Shown here: positions 35,758 to 45,300 of the stretch, piece by piece
How positions within the stretch are numbered: position 1 is the stretch's first letter
Layout: the number at the start of each line of letters is the position of its first letter
Source: Palsa-504 sp963847965
GTDB taxonomy: Bacteria; Actinomycetota; Actinomycetes; Streptosporangiales; Streptosporangiaceae
DNA: 64,000 nt
Direction of reading: 5' to 3'
Assembly (NCBI GenBank): GCA_963847965.1
Contig: CAWKCG010000024.1
Coordinates: 1 to 64,000, forward strand
Translations under genes and position numbers: made by a program
Notes under the pieces: generated by a model
What the model was told of the DNA's origin: nothing
Database searches by the model: none
Seen by the model: only the letters and a program-made list of their open reading frames with translations

Positions 35758-37253
35758 CCGGTTTCCTCGGGCGGGCGCACCTCGCGGCGCAGGATCTTCC
35801 CCGTGGGGCCCTTGGGCAGCGCGTCCACCAGCCAGACGTGCCGCGGGTACTTGTACGCCGCCACCTTGTCCCTGGCGAACGCGCGCAGTTCCTCCGGGGT
35901 CGCGCTGGCCCCCGGCTTGAGCGCCACCGCGGCGCCGACTTCCTCGCCCAGCTCGGGGTGCGGGATCCCGATCACGGCCACCTCGGCGACCGCCGGGTGC
36001 TCGTGCAGGACCTCCTCGATCTCTCTCGGGTACACGTTGTAGCCGCCCCGGATGATCAGGTCCTTCTTGCGGTCGACGATGTAGTAGTAGCCGTCGGAGT
36101 CCACCCTGGCCATGTCACCGGTGCGGAACCAGCCGTCGCGGATCGCCTCCGCCGTGGCCTCGGGCTTGTTCCAGTAGCCCTTCATCACGTTGTGGCCGCG
36201 GATCGCGATCTCGCCGATCTCGCCCTCCGGCACGGTACGGAAATCGTCGTCGATGAGCCGCATCTCCACCCCCTCGATCGGGGTGCCGATCGAGCCCGGC
36301 TTGCGCACCCGGTCCGGGTGGTTGAACGACGCGACCGGGGAGGTCTCCGACAGCCCGTAGCCCTCGAGGATGATGCAGCCGAACTTCTCCTCGAACCCGC
36401 GCAGGATCTCCACCGGCAGCGAGGCGCCGCCGGAGACGCACACGCGCAGCGTCGCGGCCTTCGCCGGGTCGGCGTCAGGCAGGTGCAGGATGGCCGCGTA
36501 CATGGTCGGCACGCCCTCGAAGATCGTGACCCGGTCACGTGCGATGATCTCCAGCGCCTGCGCCGGGTCGAACCTGGGCAGCAGTGTCAGGGTGCCGCCC
36601 GCCGCCACCGTCCCGTTCAGCCCGCACGTCAGGCCGAACACGTGGAACAGCGGCAGGCAGCCCATCATCACGTCGCTCGTGCTGTTCTTCAGCAGGGTCC
36701 GCGAGGTCAGCGTGCAGTTGCGGACCAGCCCGGCGTGGGTGAGCTCGGCGCCCTTGGGCCTGCCCGTGGTCCCGGAGGTGTAGAGGATGACCGCATCGTC
36801 GTCCCCGCCCCGGCCGGACGGTTCGCGCAGCGGCTCCAGCCCGTCGAGCAGCCCGGCCATGTCCGGCGTCTCCGCGGTGATCATCTCGGCTCCGGCGTCC
36901 GCGGCGCCCTTGGCGGCCTCGCCGGCCGTGGCGTGCCAGGCGACCACGGCCTTGGCCCCGGAGTCGCCCAGGTAGTAGGCGACCTCGCGCTCCTTGAGCA
37001 GCGGGTTCATCGGCACCACGACGGCCCCGGCGGCCAGCGCGCCGTAGAACGCGATCGGGAACGCCGGGACGTTCGGCAGCATGATCCCGACCCGGTCCCC
37101 GGGCTCGACGCCGAGCGAGGCCAGCAGCGCGCCCATCCGCCCGGCGGCCTCGCGCAGCTGGGCGTAGCTCAGGACGAGATCGTCCAGGCGGATCGCCGGG
37201 TGATCGGGCTGGGCCGCCGCCGCGTCCTCGAGCAGGGAGCTGAGATTCGTCAT
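35754..37253 (-). CDS. AMP-forming acyl-CoA synthetase
   Basis: This 499-residue enzyme activates a fatty acid to its CoA thioester. It contains the AMP-binding motif AVILYTSGTTGRPKGAELTH, GYGLSETSPVASFN, the hinge GWFRTGDMARVDSDGYYYIV and DRKKDLIIRGGYNVYPREIE, and the C-terminal lysine motif KGPTGKILRREV. ATG 37253 is preceded by AGGAGGG. It is first in the PHA cluster and presumably feeds acyl-CoA to beta-oxidation and the synthase. Confidence 0.95.
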   Translation of the reverse strand: MTNLSSLLEDAAAAQPDHPAIRLDDLVLSYAQLREAAGRMGALLASLGVEPGDRVGIMLPNVPAFPIAFYGALAAGAVVVPMNPLLKEREVAYYLGDSGAKAVVAWHATAGEAAKGAADAGAEMITAETPDMAGLLDGLEPLREPSGRGGDDDAVILYTSGTTGRPKGAELTHAGLVRNCTLTSRTLLKNSTSDVMMGCLPLFHVFGLTCGLNGTVAAGGTLTLLPRFDPAQALEIIARDRVTIFEGVPTMYAAILHLPDADPAKAATLRVCVSGGASLPVEILRGFEEKFGCIILEGYGLSETSPVASFNHPDRVRKPGSIGTPIEGVEMRLIDDDFRTVPEGEIGEIAIRGHNVMKGYWNKPEATAEAIRDGWFRTGDMARVDSDGYYYIVDRKKDLIIRGGYNVYPREIEEVLHEHPAVAEVAVIGIPHPELGEEVGAAVALKPGASATPEELRAFARDKVAAYKYPRHVWLVDALPKGPTGKILRREVRPPEETG

Positions 37254-37393
37254 GGCACCCTCCTGGTGCGTCGCGGCGGCAAGTCCGGGCCCTGACGGCC
37301 TTTCCGCAAGCATGCCCCGACCCGCCGGCCGGTGCCAACATCGGCCGCCCGGCAAATCCGGCGGCTGGGCCGCGGGTAACTACGTGGGGCAGG

Positions 37394-38950
37394 TCAGCCC
37401 TGCTCTCCGGCGTACGAGGGGGAACTGAGCGCCGGCCGGCGCGCCGGGATCACCGTCAGCGCCCAGTACAGGAGCAGCGCTACCGCGAACCCGACGGCCC
37501 AGTTGTAGTCGTAGAGCGGCTTCAGCGCCGGGATCAGGCCACCCGCCGGGAACGGCCCCTCGCCCGGTGCCGACCAGGCGCCGCCCACCGCGAGCAGCGC
37601 GCCCGCGAAGAACGCCACCAGCGCCCGCCAGTTCCACCCGCCGTGATACCAGTAGGCACCGTGCGGCCGGTACAGGTCGCCCAGTCTCAGCTCGGTCCGG
37701 CGGACCAGCCAGTAGTCGGCGATCAGCACGCCCGCGACGGTGCCGAGCAGCCCGCCGTAGAACCCCAGCCAGACGTAGATGTACACGTGCGGGTTGGCCA
37801 GCAGCCGCCACGGCTGGATGGCGACGCCGATGACCCCGGTGATCAGGCCCGCGGCCCGGAAGCTGATCAGCTTGGGCATCAGGTTGGAGAAGTCGTACGA
37901 GGGGCTGACCGTGTTCGCCGCCACGTTGACCGACAAGGTGGCCACGAGGACGCTGAACAGGGCGAACGCTATGACCACCGGGCTGCGGAACTTCCCGGTG
38001 AGCTGGATGGGATCCCAGATCGGCGCGCCGTAGATCTTCTGCGACGCGGCGGTGATGAGCACCGCGAGCAGCGAGAAGAACGCCATCGTGGTCGGCAGGC
38101 CGAGCACCTGGCCGGTCGCCTGCTGGTGCTGCCCGCGGCTGAACCGGGTGAAGTCGGGCATGTTGAGCGACAGGGTCGACCAGAACGCGATCATGGCCAT
38201 CAGCGAGGGGAAGAAGACCGGCCAGAACCGGCCGCCCCAGCCGAGCCTGGCCGGCTCGGACAGCACCGCGCCGAAGCCGTGCGCCTTGGTCACCATGTAG
38301 ATGAGCAGGGCGACCGCGGCCACGAGCACGACCGGGGCGGCCCAGTTCTCGAACCGCCGGAGCGTGTCCATGCCGCGCATGATGATCGCCATCTCCAGCA
38401 CCCAGAAGATCGCGAACGACAGCCACTGCGTCCACGGGTACCCGCCGAAGGCCGGCGTCGCCGCGGTCCACCCGTGCCCGGCGATCGCGCCGATCAGCGT
38501 GTAGAAGCCCTCGCCGCCGATCCAGGTCTGGATCCCGAACCAGGCGCAGGCGATCAGCGCGCGCAGGATGGCCGGCAGGTTGGCCCCGCGCAGGCCGAAC
38601 GAGGCGCGCGCGAACACGGGGAACGGGATGCCGTACTTGGTCCCGGCGTGGCTGTTGAGCAGCATCGGGACCAGCACGATCAGGTTGGCCAGCGTTATGG
38701 TGATCAGCGCCTGCACCCAGTTCATCCCGAGCGCGATCAGCCCGGAGGCGAGCAGGTAGGTCGGGATGTTGTGCGACATCCCGACCCACAGCGCCGCGTA
38801 GTTGTAGGTGGTCCAGGTGCGCCGCAGGATCGGCACCGGCGCCAGGTCGCCGTTGGCGTACCTGCTGTCGCCTATGTCGCCGGGGTGGGCCAGGCCGACC
38901 CGGCCGTCGGGGTAGCGGACTTCTTCCTGCTGAGTGCTCGACGCCACCAT
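37394..38950 (-). CDS. NCS1-family nucleobase/allantoin-type transporter
   Basis: This is a 518-residue cation symporter with about 12 spans. The family blocks are NGDLAPVPILRRTWTTYNYA, WVGMSHNIPTYLLASGLIAL, then FGIQTWIGGEGFY, LNMPDFTRFSRG and, late, ADYWLVRRTEL. NCS1 carriers import purines, cytosine, hydantoins, allantoin or thiamine; the substrate cannot be told. ATG 38950 is used; an in-frame ATG 38974 would add eight residues. No catabolic partner genes flank it. Confidence 0.93.
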   Translation of the reverse strand: MVASSTQQEEVRYPDGRVGLAHPGDIGDSRYANGDLAPVPILRRTWTTYNYAALWVGMSHNIPTYLLASGLIALGMNWVQALITITLANLIVLVPMLLNSHAGTKYGIPFPVFARASFGLRGANLPAILRALIACAWFGIQTWIGGEGFYTLIGAIAGHGWTAATPAFGGYPWTQWLSFAIFWVLEMAIIMRGMDTLRRFENWAAPVVLVAAVALLIYMVTKAHGFGAVLSEPARLGWGGRFWPVFFPSLMAMIAFWSTLSLNMPDFTRFSRGQHQQATGQVLGLPTTMAFFSLLAVLITAASQKIYGAPIWDPIQLTGKFRSPVVIAFALFSVLVATLSVNVAANTVSPSYDFSNLMPKLISFRAAGLITGVIGVAIQPWRLLANPHVYIYVWLGFYGGLLGTVAGVLIADYWLVRRTELRLGDLYRPHGAYWYHGGWNWRALVAFFAGALLAVGGAWSAPGEGPFPAGGLIPALKPLYDYNWAVGFAVALLLYWALTVIPARRPALSSPSYAGEQG

Positions 38951-39065
38951 GGCAGTTCCCCCCAGCCACGCCATCCGAGCTCGTAACCGTCTGTAGCATC
39001 GGTTTGCCCGCCCCGCTGACGGCTAATCTCGCGGTCGCGCCGAGCGCGGCGAAGGCGGCCCGGCC

Positions 39066-39812
39066 TCAGCCCCGGCCGATGAAGGGCATGGTGGTGGCGG
39101 TGATCGTGAGGAACTGGACGTTCGCGTCGAGCGGCAGGGACGCCATGTACAGCACCGCCTCGGCGACGTGGCGCGCGTCGAAGACGGGCTCGGGGGCCAC
39201 GGTCCCGTTGGCCTGGGGCACGCCCCGGCTGAAGCGCTGGGTCAGCTCGGTGGCCGCGTTGCCGATGTCGATCTGCCCGCAGGCGATGCCGAACGGCCGT
39301 CCGTCCAGCGAGATGGACTTGGTCAGCCCGGTGACCGCGTGCTTGGTGGCGGTGTAGGCGACGCTGGCCGGCCGCGGCGCGTGCGCCGAGATGGAGCCGT
39401 TGTTGATGATCCGCCCGCCCTGCGGAGTCTGCGCCTTCATCAGGCGGACCGCGCGCGCCGCGCACAGGAACATGCCCGTCAGGTTGGTGTCGACCACGCG
39501 CTGCCAATCGGCCAGCTCGATCTCGTCCACCGCGCCGCCGGGACCGAACACCCCGGCGTTGTTGACCAGCAGGTCAAGGCGTCCCCAGCGGTCCTGGACG
39601 GCGTCGAACAGCGCGGCGACCGACGGCGCCGAGGTCACGTCGGCGGGCGCGACGAGCGCGGCCTGTTCCGGCCCGTCCCACTCGGCCGCGGTCTCGCGCA
39701 GCGCGTCGGCGCGCCTGCCCGCCAGCGCGACCTGCCAGCCGGCGCCGAGCAGCGCCAAGGCGATGCTCCGGCCCAGCCCGGAACCGGCCCCGGTGACCAC
39801 GGCCACGCCCAT
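39066..39812 (-). CDS. Short-chain dehydrogenase/reductase
   Basis: This is a classical 248-residue SDR: VTGAGSGLGRSIALALL binds NAD(P), LLVNNAGVFG is the structural NNAG motif, and the catalytic Ser and YxxxK are in INNGSISAHA and YTATKHAVTGL. The residue after the second strand (AGRR) favours NADP. Substrate unknown. It lies in the same direction as the flanking genes but with its own spacing. Confidence 0.94.
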   Translation of the reverse strand: MGVAVVTGAGSGLGRSIALALLGAGWQVALAGRRADALRETAAEWDGPEQAALVAPADVTSAPSVAALFDAVQDRWGRLDLLVNNAGVFGPGGAVDEIELADWQRVVDTNLTGMFLCAARAVRLMKAQTPQGGRIINNGSISAHAPRPASVAYTATKHAVTGLTKSISLDGRPFGIACGQIDIGNAATELTQRFSRGVPQANGTVAPEPVFDARHVAEAVLYMASLPLDANVQFLTITATTMPFIGRG

Positions 39813-39846
39813 GGCTCGCCTCCCTGCTCGTGAACCCTCGCGCTCG

Positions 39847-40317
39847 TTAGGGAACGACGGTGACCGGCCACCGCCCGGCCTTGACCAGCCGGACCGCGAG
39901 CGATCCGACCCACCGGTGCCCGGCCTTGGCGGACGCGCCGACGATCACGGCGTCGGCGCGCACCTGGTCGGCGACCCGCCGCAGTTCGTGGTACGGGTCG
40001 CCGTACGCGATGATGAACGTGATCGGCATGCCCAGCCTCTCGGCCTCCTGCTCGGCCCGCCGCCGCAGGTCCTCGCCCGTTTCCCTGATCGCCTGGTCCT
40101 GCGCCGCGGCCGCGGCGGCCCCCGCGGCGCCCGTGGCGCCGTACATCGCCGAGCGCTGCTCCACGAACACGGCCACCAGGCGGGCGCCCTGCCGCCGCGC
40201 CAGCCCGGCCGCGTACGCCCCGGCCCGCAGCGACGTGACGGAGTCGTCGATCCCGACCAGGATGACCATGGGCCCGTCGGTACCCAGCTCGAAGGCACCG
40301 CCTTCTTCATCGGCCAC
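39847..40317 (-). CDS. Universal stress protein (UspA family)
   Basis: This is a single-domain USP of 156 residues. It has MVILVGIDDSVTSLRAGAYA, the ATP-loop region ADAVIVGASAKAGHRWVGSL and the final strand WPVTVVP. The nucleotide-loop glycines are only partly conserved. GTG 40317 is selected because a perfect TATAAT lies six bases upstream and there is no ribosome site; a later ATG (40269, MVILVG) and an earlier in-frame ATG (40368) are alternatives. The ~16 residues before MVILVG are acidic. Confidence 0.9.
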   Translation of the reverse strand: MADEEGGAFELGTDGPMVILVGIDDSVTSLRAGAYAAGLARRQGARLVAVFVEQRSAMYGATGAAGAAAAAAQDQAIRETGEDLRRRAEQEAERLGMPITFIIAYGDPYHELRRVADQVRADAVIVGASAKAGHRWVGSLAVRLVKAGRWPVTVVP

Positions 40318-40329
40318 AGCGGGATTATA
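40318..40329 (-). promoter_or_regulatory. -10 box of a leaderless promoter for the stress-protein gene
   Basis: On the minus strand TATAAT (40329-40324) is followed by six bases and then GTG 40317. This places the transcription start on or beside the start codon. No clear -35 hexamer is visible. Confidence 0.65.
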
Positions 40330-40398
40330 GAAAACCCCATCATCCCGAACGGCGGTGGTGGCAAGCACCAGCCCGCGCCGCGCCTGGAGACGGAAAAG

Positions 40399-40426
40399 GC
40401 CGGGGGGCCCGGTCGGGCCCCCCGGC
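40399..40426 (-). terminator. Strong hairpin terminator
   Basis: A perfect 13-bp stem, GCCGGGGGGCCCG (40399-40411) and CGGGCCCCCCGGC (40414-40426), has a two-base loop. On the minus strand it is followed by CCTTTTCC. It lies just after the stop of the HAF-repeat gene (40463). Confidence 0.88.
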
Positions 40427-40462
40427 TTGGCGGTGGGTATCGGCCTGGAGGGACCGTCAGCC

Positions 40463-41473
40463 TCAAGGCGTGGCGAGGAAGCCGTCGGTGTTGCCGGCCG
40501 AGTCGGTGTAGAACCCGACCAGGTCGCCGGCGTTGTTCACGCCGTTGATGGTGGTCGCGCCCATGCCGTGCGGGTCGTCCACGGTGGTGAAGCCGTGGCC
40601 GGGCCGCCAGGTGAAGCCGTGCGTGACGGCGCTGCTGCCGGAGCCGATGGTGTACGCGCCGACCACCTCGTCGTGGTCGTTCACGCCGAACGCCTGGGTC
40701 ATCGTGGCGCCGGGCACCGCCAGCGTGATGAACTTGCCGCCGGCCATCAGGAGGAAGGCGTCGGTCTGCGAGGAGGACTTGGCGTAGAAGCCGGCCACGT
40801 CGCCGTTGTCGTTGATCGCGGCGGCGGTCAGGCTCGGGCCCGCCTTGCCGCTCGGGGCGCCGGGCACCAGCACCCGGGTGAAGGTGTGGGTCAGGATGTT
40901 GTACTCGTACCCGCGGTTGTTGCCCTGCGCGTTGCCGTAGAACCCGACCGCGACGTCGTGGTCGTTAACCCCGAGCAGCTGGTCGACCTGCGGCTTGGCG
41001 TTGTTGGTCGTCGGGAAGTTGACCGTGTAGAACTGCCCGCCGACCTCGTAGAACCCGAAGTTGTCGTTGACCATGCTGGCCTTGTTCTGGTTCGACCAGA
41101 ACCCGACCGTGACGCCGTTGTCGTTCAGCCCGGTCACCTGGGTCTGCGTCGAGGAGGGGAAGTTCTCGCCTTCGTAGTTGCCGTGGCCGTACGGCGCGAA
41201 CAGCTGGTAACCCTTGTTCGGGTGCCCCTTGGCCCCGGACCCGAGGTAGCCGGCGATCACGCCTTCGTTGTTAATGCCGAGCAGCTGGTTGAACGTGAGG
41301 TCACCGGTGTTGTCCAGGGTGCTGAAGTGGTACCCGTCGGCCGTGTCGGCGCTGGCGCTCGCCGAGTGCGCAACGGCCAGCGCGGCGGTCAGCGCGAGCG
41401 CGCCCGTCGCGGCGGCCGCGATCACCACGCGGCGCGGTGCGATCCGGTGCGAAAAGCGGCTGGCAGTCTTCAT
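40463..41473 (-). CDS. Secreted protein with HAF-type beta repeats
   Basis: The product has 336 residues with a signal peptide: MKTASRFSHRIAPRR, then a hydrophobic core (VVIAAAATGALALTAALAVA) ending HSASA. Six repeats follow with the pattern GxNDxGxxVGxY, for example LLGINNEGVIAGYL, VTGLNDNGVTVGFW, LLGVNDHDVAVGFY, AAINDNGDVAGFY, AFGVNDHDEVVGAY and INGVNNAGDLVGFY. This matches the extracellular HAF-repeat family, likely a beta-propeller. Role unknown. ATG 41473 is chosen because it begins the signal peptide. A strong terminator follows the gene. Confidence 0.88.
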   Translation of the reverse strand: MKTASRFSHRIAPRRVVIAAAATGALALTAALAVAHSASASADTADGYHFSTLDNTGDLTFNQLLGINNEGVIAGYLGSGAKGHPNKGYQLFAPYGHGNYEGENFPSSTQTQVTGLNDNGVTVGFWSNQNKASMVNDNFGFYEVGGQFYTVNFPTTNNAKPQVDQLLGVNDHDVAVGFYGNAQGNNRGYEYNILTHTFTRVLVPGAPSGKAGPSLTAAAINDNGDVAGFYAKSSSQTDAFLLMAGGKFITLAVPGATMTQAFGVNDHDEVVGAYTIGSGSSAVTHGFTWRPGHGFTTVDDPHGMGATTINGVNNAGDLVGFYTDSAGNTDGFLATP

Positions 41474-41507
41474 GGTGGTGTCCCGTTTCCGGCAGACAAG
41501 TGAGGCT

Positions 41508-41990
41508 TTAGTGGGGAGGATGTCCGCCTTGTCCCTCGCCGCAACGAGGATCACCGCCGGTTACCGGGGGAATCTCTGGAGGCTCAGGGGGAAGCTCAGT
41601 CCCCACCTGCCAGGCGTCCGCCGCGATCCGCCAGGCGCCGTCGCGCTGCGGCCGCACCACGGCGCAGCCGCGCCCGCTCAAGGCGACCTGCTCGCCGTCG
41701 GGGCCGGTCCCCGCGACCCGCCTGTCGCAGGTGACCAGGGCCAGCCCGTCGGCTTCCAGCACGGTTCCTATCCGGATCGACAAGGGCAGGCGCAGCGCCA
41801 TGAAGCAGGTCAGGGCGCCACGGACATCGCGGTCGGCGCTGACCGCGCGGGCCGGCCAGTGAGCCAGCATGGCCGAGCCCTCGTACTGGGCGAGCGCAGC
41901 CTCGAGGTCTCCGTCGCTGAGCGCGGCGCAGACCAGCTCGAGGGCCTCCTCGGGCCGGCGTGCGGCGGGCGGCTTGATCGGATCGGGCAC
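41508..41990 (-). CDS. NTF2-like (SnoaL/ketosteroid isomerase fold) protein
   Basis: This 160-residue protein has EEALELVCAALSDGDLEAAL, the typical first helix, then AQYEGSAMLAHWPARAV and a sheet (RIGTVLEADGLALVTCDRRV, WRIAADAW). It fits the YybH/SnoaL-like fold, with no catalytic set I can identify. GTG 41990 follows AGGGAGG by eight bases. It may be co-transcribed with the secreted HAF-repeat gene 34 bases downstream. Confidence 0.82.
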   Translation of the reverse strand: MPDPIKPPAARRPEEALELVCAALSDGDLEAALAQYEGSAMLAHWPARAVSADRDVRGALTCFMALRLPLSIRIGTVLEADGLALVTCDRRVAGTGPDGEQVALSGRGCAVVRPQRDGAWRIAADAWQVGTELPPEPPEIPPVTGGDPRCGEGQGGHPPH

Positions 41991-42090
41991 CTGCGGCACC
42001 TCCCTTCCCGGGCTTGGTATCTGCCGTCCGCCGAGTGTGGCAGACCAGCACGGGGGGAACAGAGCACCACCGGGGGAAACACCGGGGGAT

Positions 42091-42303
42091 GGGCCGGCCG
42101 CAGCCGGGTGCCTACTCGGCCGCCGGCAGCCCCTGGTACAGCGCCGTCGTCTCGGCCGCTGTGGGCCGGCCGCGAGCCGGGTTTCTACTCGGCGGCCAGC
42201 AGCCGCTGATACAGCGCCGTCGTCTCGGCCGCTGTGGGCCGGCCGCGAGCCGGGTTTCTACTCGGCGGCCAGCAGCCGCTGATACAGCGCCGTCGTCTCG
42301 GCC
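42091..42303 (-). repeat. Three tandem copies of the 3' end of the regulator gene
   Basis: Units start at 42091 (72 bases), 42163 (73 bases) and 42236 (~68 bases). The last two are nearly identical; the first has diverged. Each contains the last codons (ALYQ then LLAAE or a variant) and stop of the AfsR-like gene plus the bases that follow. The copy nearest the gene is its functional end. Confidence 0.92.
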
Positions 42304-45300
42304 GCGGGCGGCACGCCGACCTGGTCGCGCAGCAAGGCGACCAGCTCCTCGTAGTGCCGGACCGCCCGGGCGGTCTCGCCGAGGCGCGCCCAGCTGCTCA
42401 TCAGCTCGCGGTGCGCGGACTCGTTCAGTGGCTCGTGCGCCACGGCCCGGCGGAAGGCCGCCGCGGCGGCCTGGTGGCGCCCGGCGGCCGCCTGCAGCCG
42501 GCCGGACGCGAGCAGGGCCGACTCGAAGGCGCGGCGAAGCTCGTCCCGGCGGACCAGCGCCCATTCGCCCGCCGACATCCCGTCGAGGAAGTCGCCGCCG
42601 TAGACCGCGACGGCGCGTTGCAACTCGGGCAGCGCCGCCTCGGCGGGGCGGGCCCGGCGCGCGGCGGCGAGCGCGTCCTCGAACGCGGTGACGTCGCATT
42701 CGTGCGGGCGCGAGCGATCGAACCGATAGCGGCCGTCCGAATACACCACCCAGCCCGGATCGCCGAGCGCGCGGCGCAGTTCGCGCAGCGCGGTGTGCAG
42801 CGCGTTGCCGAGCTGCTGGCGCGACAGGTCCGGCCACAGCGCCGCCGCGATCTGGTCCTTGGTCATCGGCGGTGAGGAGGCGAGCAGGAACATCAGCTCG
42901 CGGGGCTTGGCGTAGCTCCAGTCCGCGGCGGTCAGCGCCGCGTCCCCGAACTCGACCACCGCGGCGCCCAGCGTCCTGATGCGAAGCGGCCCGCTGGCCG
43001 CGCCACCGGTCCTGGCGGTCTGCGCTGCCCGCACCTTGGCCGATGTCGGCCGAGATGAAGGGTTCGGGCCGTCCGCGCTCGGTAGAGCCGGAGCCGCAGC
43101 GGGGGGCGCCGCGGCCGAGACCGCTCCAGCGGCAGCTGCAGCCGCCGGGGTGGCGCCCGGTCCAGCCGGGGCCACCGCCGACCCGGCTTGCGCCGGTGCG
43201 GCCGGCGCGGCGTCCTCCACCGACGGCAGGTCGGGCGTCAGCTCGTCCATCGTGGCGACCAGCCCCTGCTGCCGCGCGACCGCGAACCCGTCCTCGCCGA
43301 TCGCCGCCCGCACGGCCGCGACCGTCTGCAGGTGCTGGGGCCGCTCGCAGGGCGCGATCACGGTGCCGATCGCCTCCCGCATCGCCTCGGCGGCGCCAAG
43401 CAGACGACCCGCCTGCCTCGACTTCCCGAGGGCGAGCGCGATCGCCGCGAGATCCTCAAGCACGCTGGACATGCGCCACCGGTCCCGCAGCTCGCTGTGC
43501 AGTTCAAGGCTGTGGCGGAGCAGCGAGATGGCGGCCGGGTCGCCGTCGACGGCCGCGAGCAGGCCGAGCTGCTCGGCGGACCACGCGACGCCTTCGCGGA
43601 ACCCGATTCCCTCCGACAGGGCGCGGCTCTCGGCCAGCAGCATGGCCGCCCGCTCGACCTCGCCCTGGTAGCGGGCGACCGTCCCCAGGCTGATCAGCGA
43701 CCACGCGGTACCCTCGACGTCGCCGAGCTCGCGGGAGGCCGCCAGCGCGGTGCTCGCCTCCTCGGCGGCCCGGCTGAAATCGCGCTGCAGCCAGGACGCG
43801 AAGGCGAGGTACCCGTGCGCGCTGGCCACCCCCCACCGGTCCCCGGCGGCCTCGGCGATGGCGAGGCTCTCCGCGTGCAGCTCCATCGCCCTGGCGTACC
43901 GGCCCTGCTCGCGGGACACGCTGCCGAGCACTTGCAGTGCGCTGGCAATGCCCTTGGGATCGTCGAGTTCGCGGTATAGCCGCAGCGCCGCTTCGAGTCT
44001 GCGCACCGCGGGGGCGTAGTCGCACTGCAGCAAGGCCAGCCTGCCGCTGCCCAGCAGCGCCTGGGCCCGCAGCCCGGCGGGCGCGCCGGGGTCGGCGGTG
44101 ACCGCCGCGTCCATCCACTGCCTGACCTCGTGATAGCGGCCGCGAAGGTAGGCGAAGCGGTCCAGCGGGCCGACGATCCGCAGCGCCGCCACCGCGTCAC
44201 CGGATTCCTGGGCGAATTCAAGCGCCGCGCGCAGGTTGGGCAGCTCGACGTCCACGCGGTCGAGCTCGGCCTCCAGGCCGTCGGCTCCGCCCCCGCCGTG
44301 CTCGATCCTGGCCGCCGAGGCCTCGACGAGGCCGGTGAAGTAACCCAGGTGGGCCTGCCGGACCTGTGCCGTTTCCGTCGCGTCGGCAAGCCGGTCTCTG
44401 GCGTAGTCGCGGATCGTGGCCAGCAGGTGGTAGCGCGAGTCGCCTCGGGCGTGCTCCACCCGGAGCAGCGACTTGTCCGCGAGCCTGGTCAGCAGTTCGA
44501 GCATCGCGTCCGCGCGGATGTCCCCTCCTGCGGCCACCTGCTCGGCCGCGTCCAGCGTGAAACCGCCGTAGAAGGCGGCCAGCCGGCGGAACACGGCGCG
44601 CTCGGCGGCGTCGAGCATGTCGTGGCTCCAGTCCAGGGTCGCGCGCAGCGCCTGGTGCCGGCGTGGCGCGGAGCGCGAGCCGCCGACCAGCACCGCGAAC
44701 AGGTCGTCGAGCCGCTCGGCCAGCTGCGCCGAGGAAAGCACCCGCATCCTCGCGGCGGCCAGCTCGATGGCCAGCGGCAGCCCGTCGAGCCGCTGGCAGA
44801 TGGACACGATCGCGGCGGCGTTCTGGTCGGTGATGCGGAACGACGGCCGCACCAGCTGCGCCCGCTGCTCGAACAACGTGACCGCGTTGGAGTCGGCGAG
44901 CATCGACGCGGTCAGCACCGGCCGGGGCTTCGGCAGCGACAGCGGCGGCACATGCCAGTTCAGCTCGCCTTCCACGCCGAGGGCCTCGCGGCTGGTGGCC
45001 AGGATGACCAGCGCAGGACAGGCGGCGAGCAGGTATTCGGCGCACCTGGCCGTGGCCTCCGCCAGGTGCTCGCAGTTGTCCAGGACGACGAGCACCGGGT
45101 GGTCGGCGACGTGCTCGGCGACCGCCTCGATGGGTTCCTGCCCGGGAGTATCGGGGACGCCGAGCCGGGAGGCGACCGTCCGCGCGACGATCCCGGGGTC
45201 TTCGATCGCGGCCAGCTCCACCCAGCAGGTGCCCGCAGCGAACGACGAACTGGCGGCCCTGGCCGTGGCCAGCGCCAGCCGCGTCTTCCCGGTACCGCCG

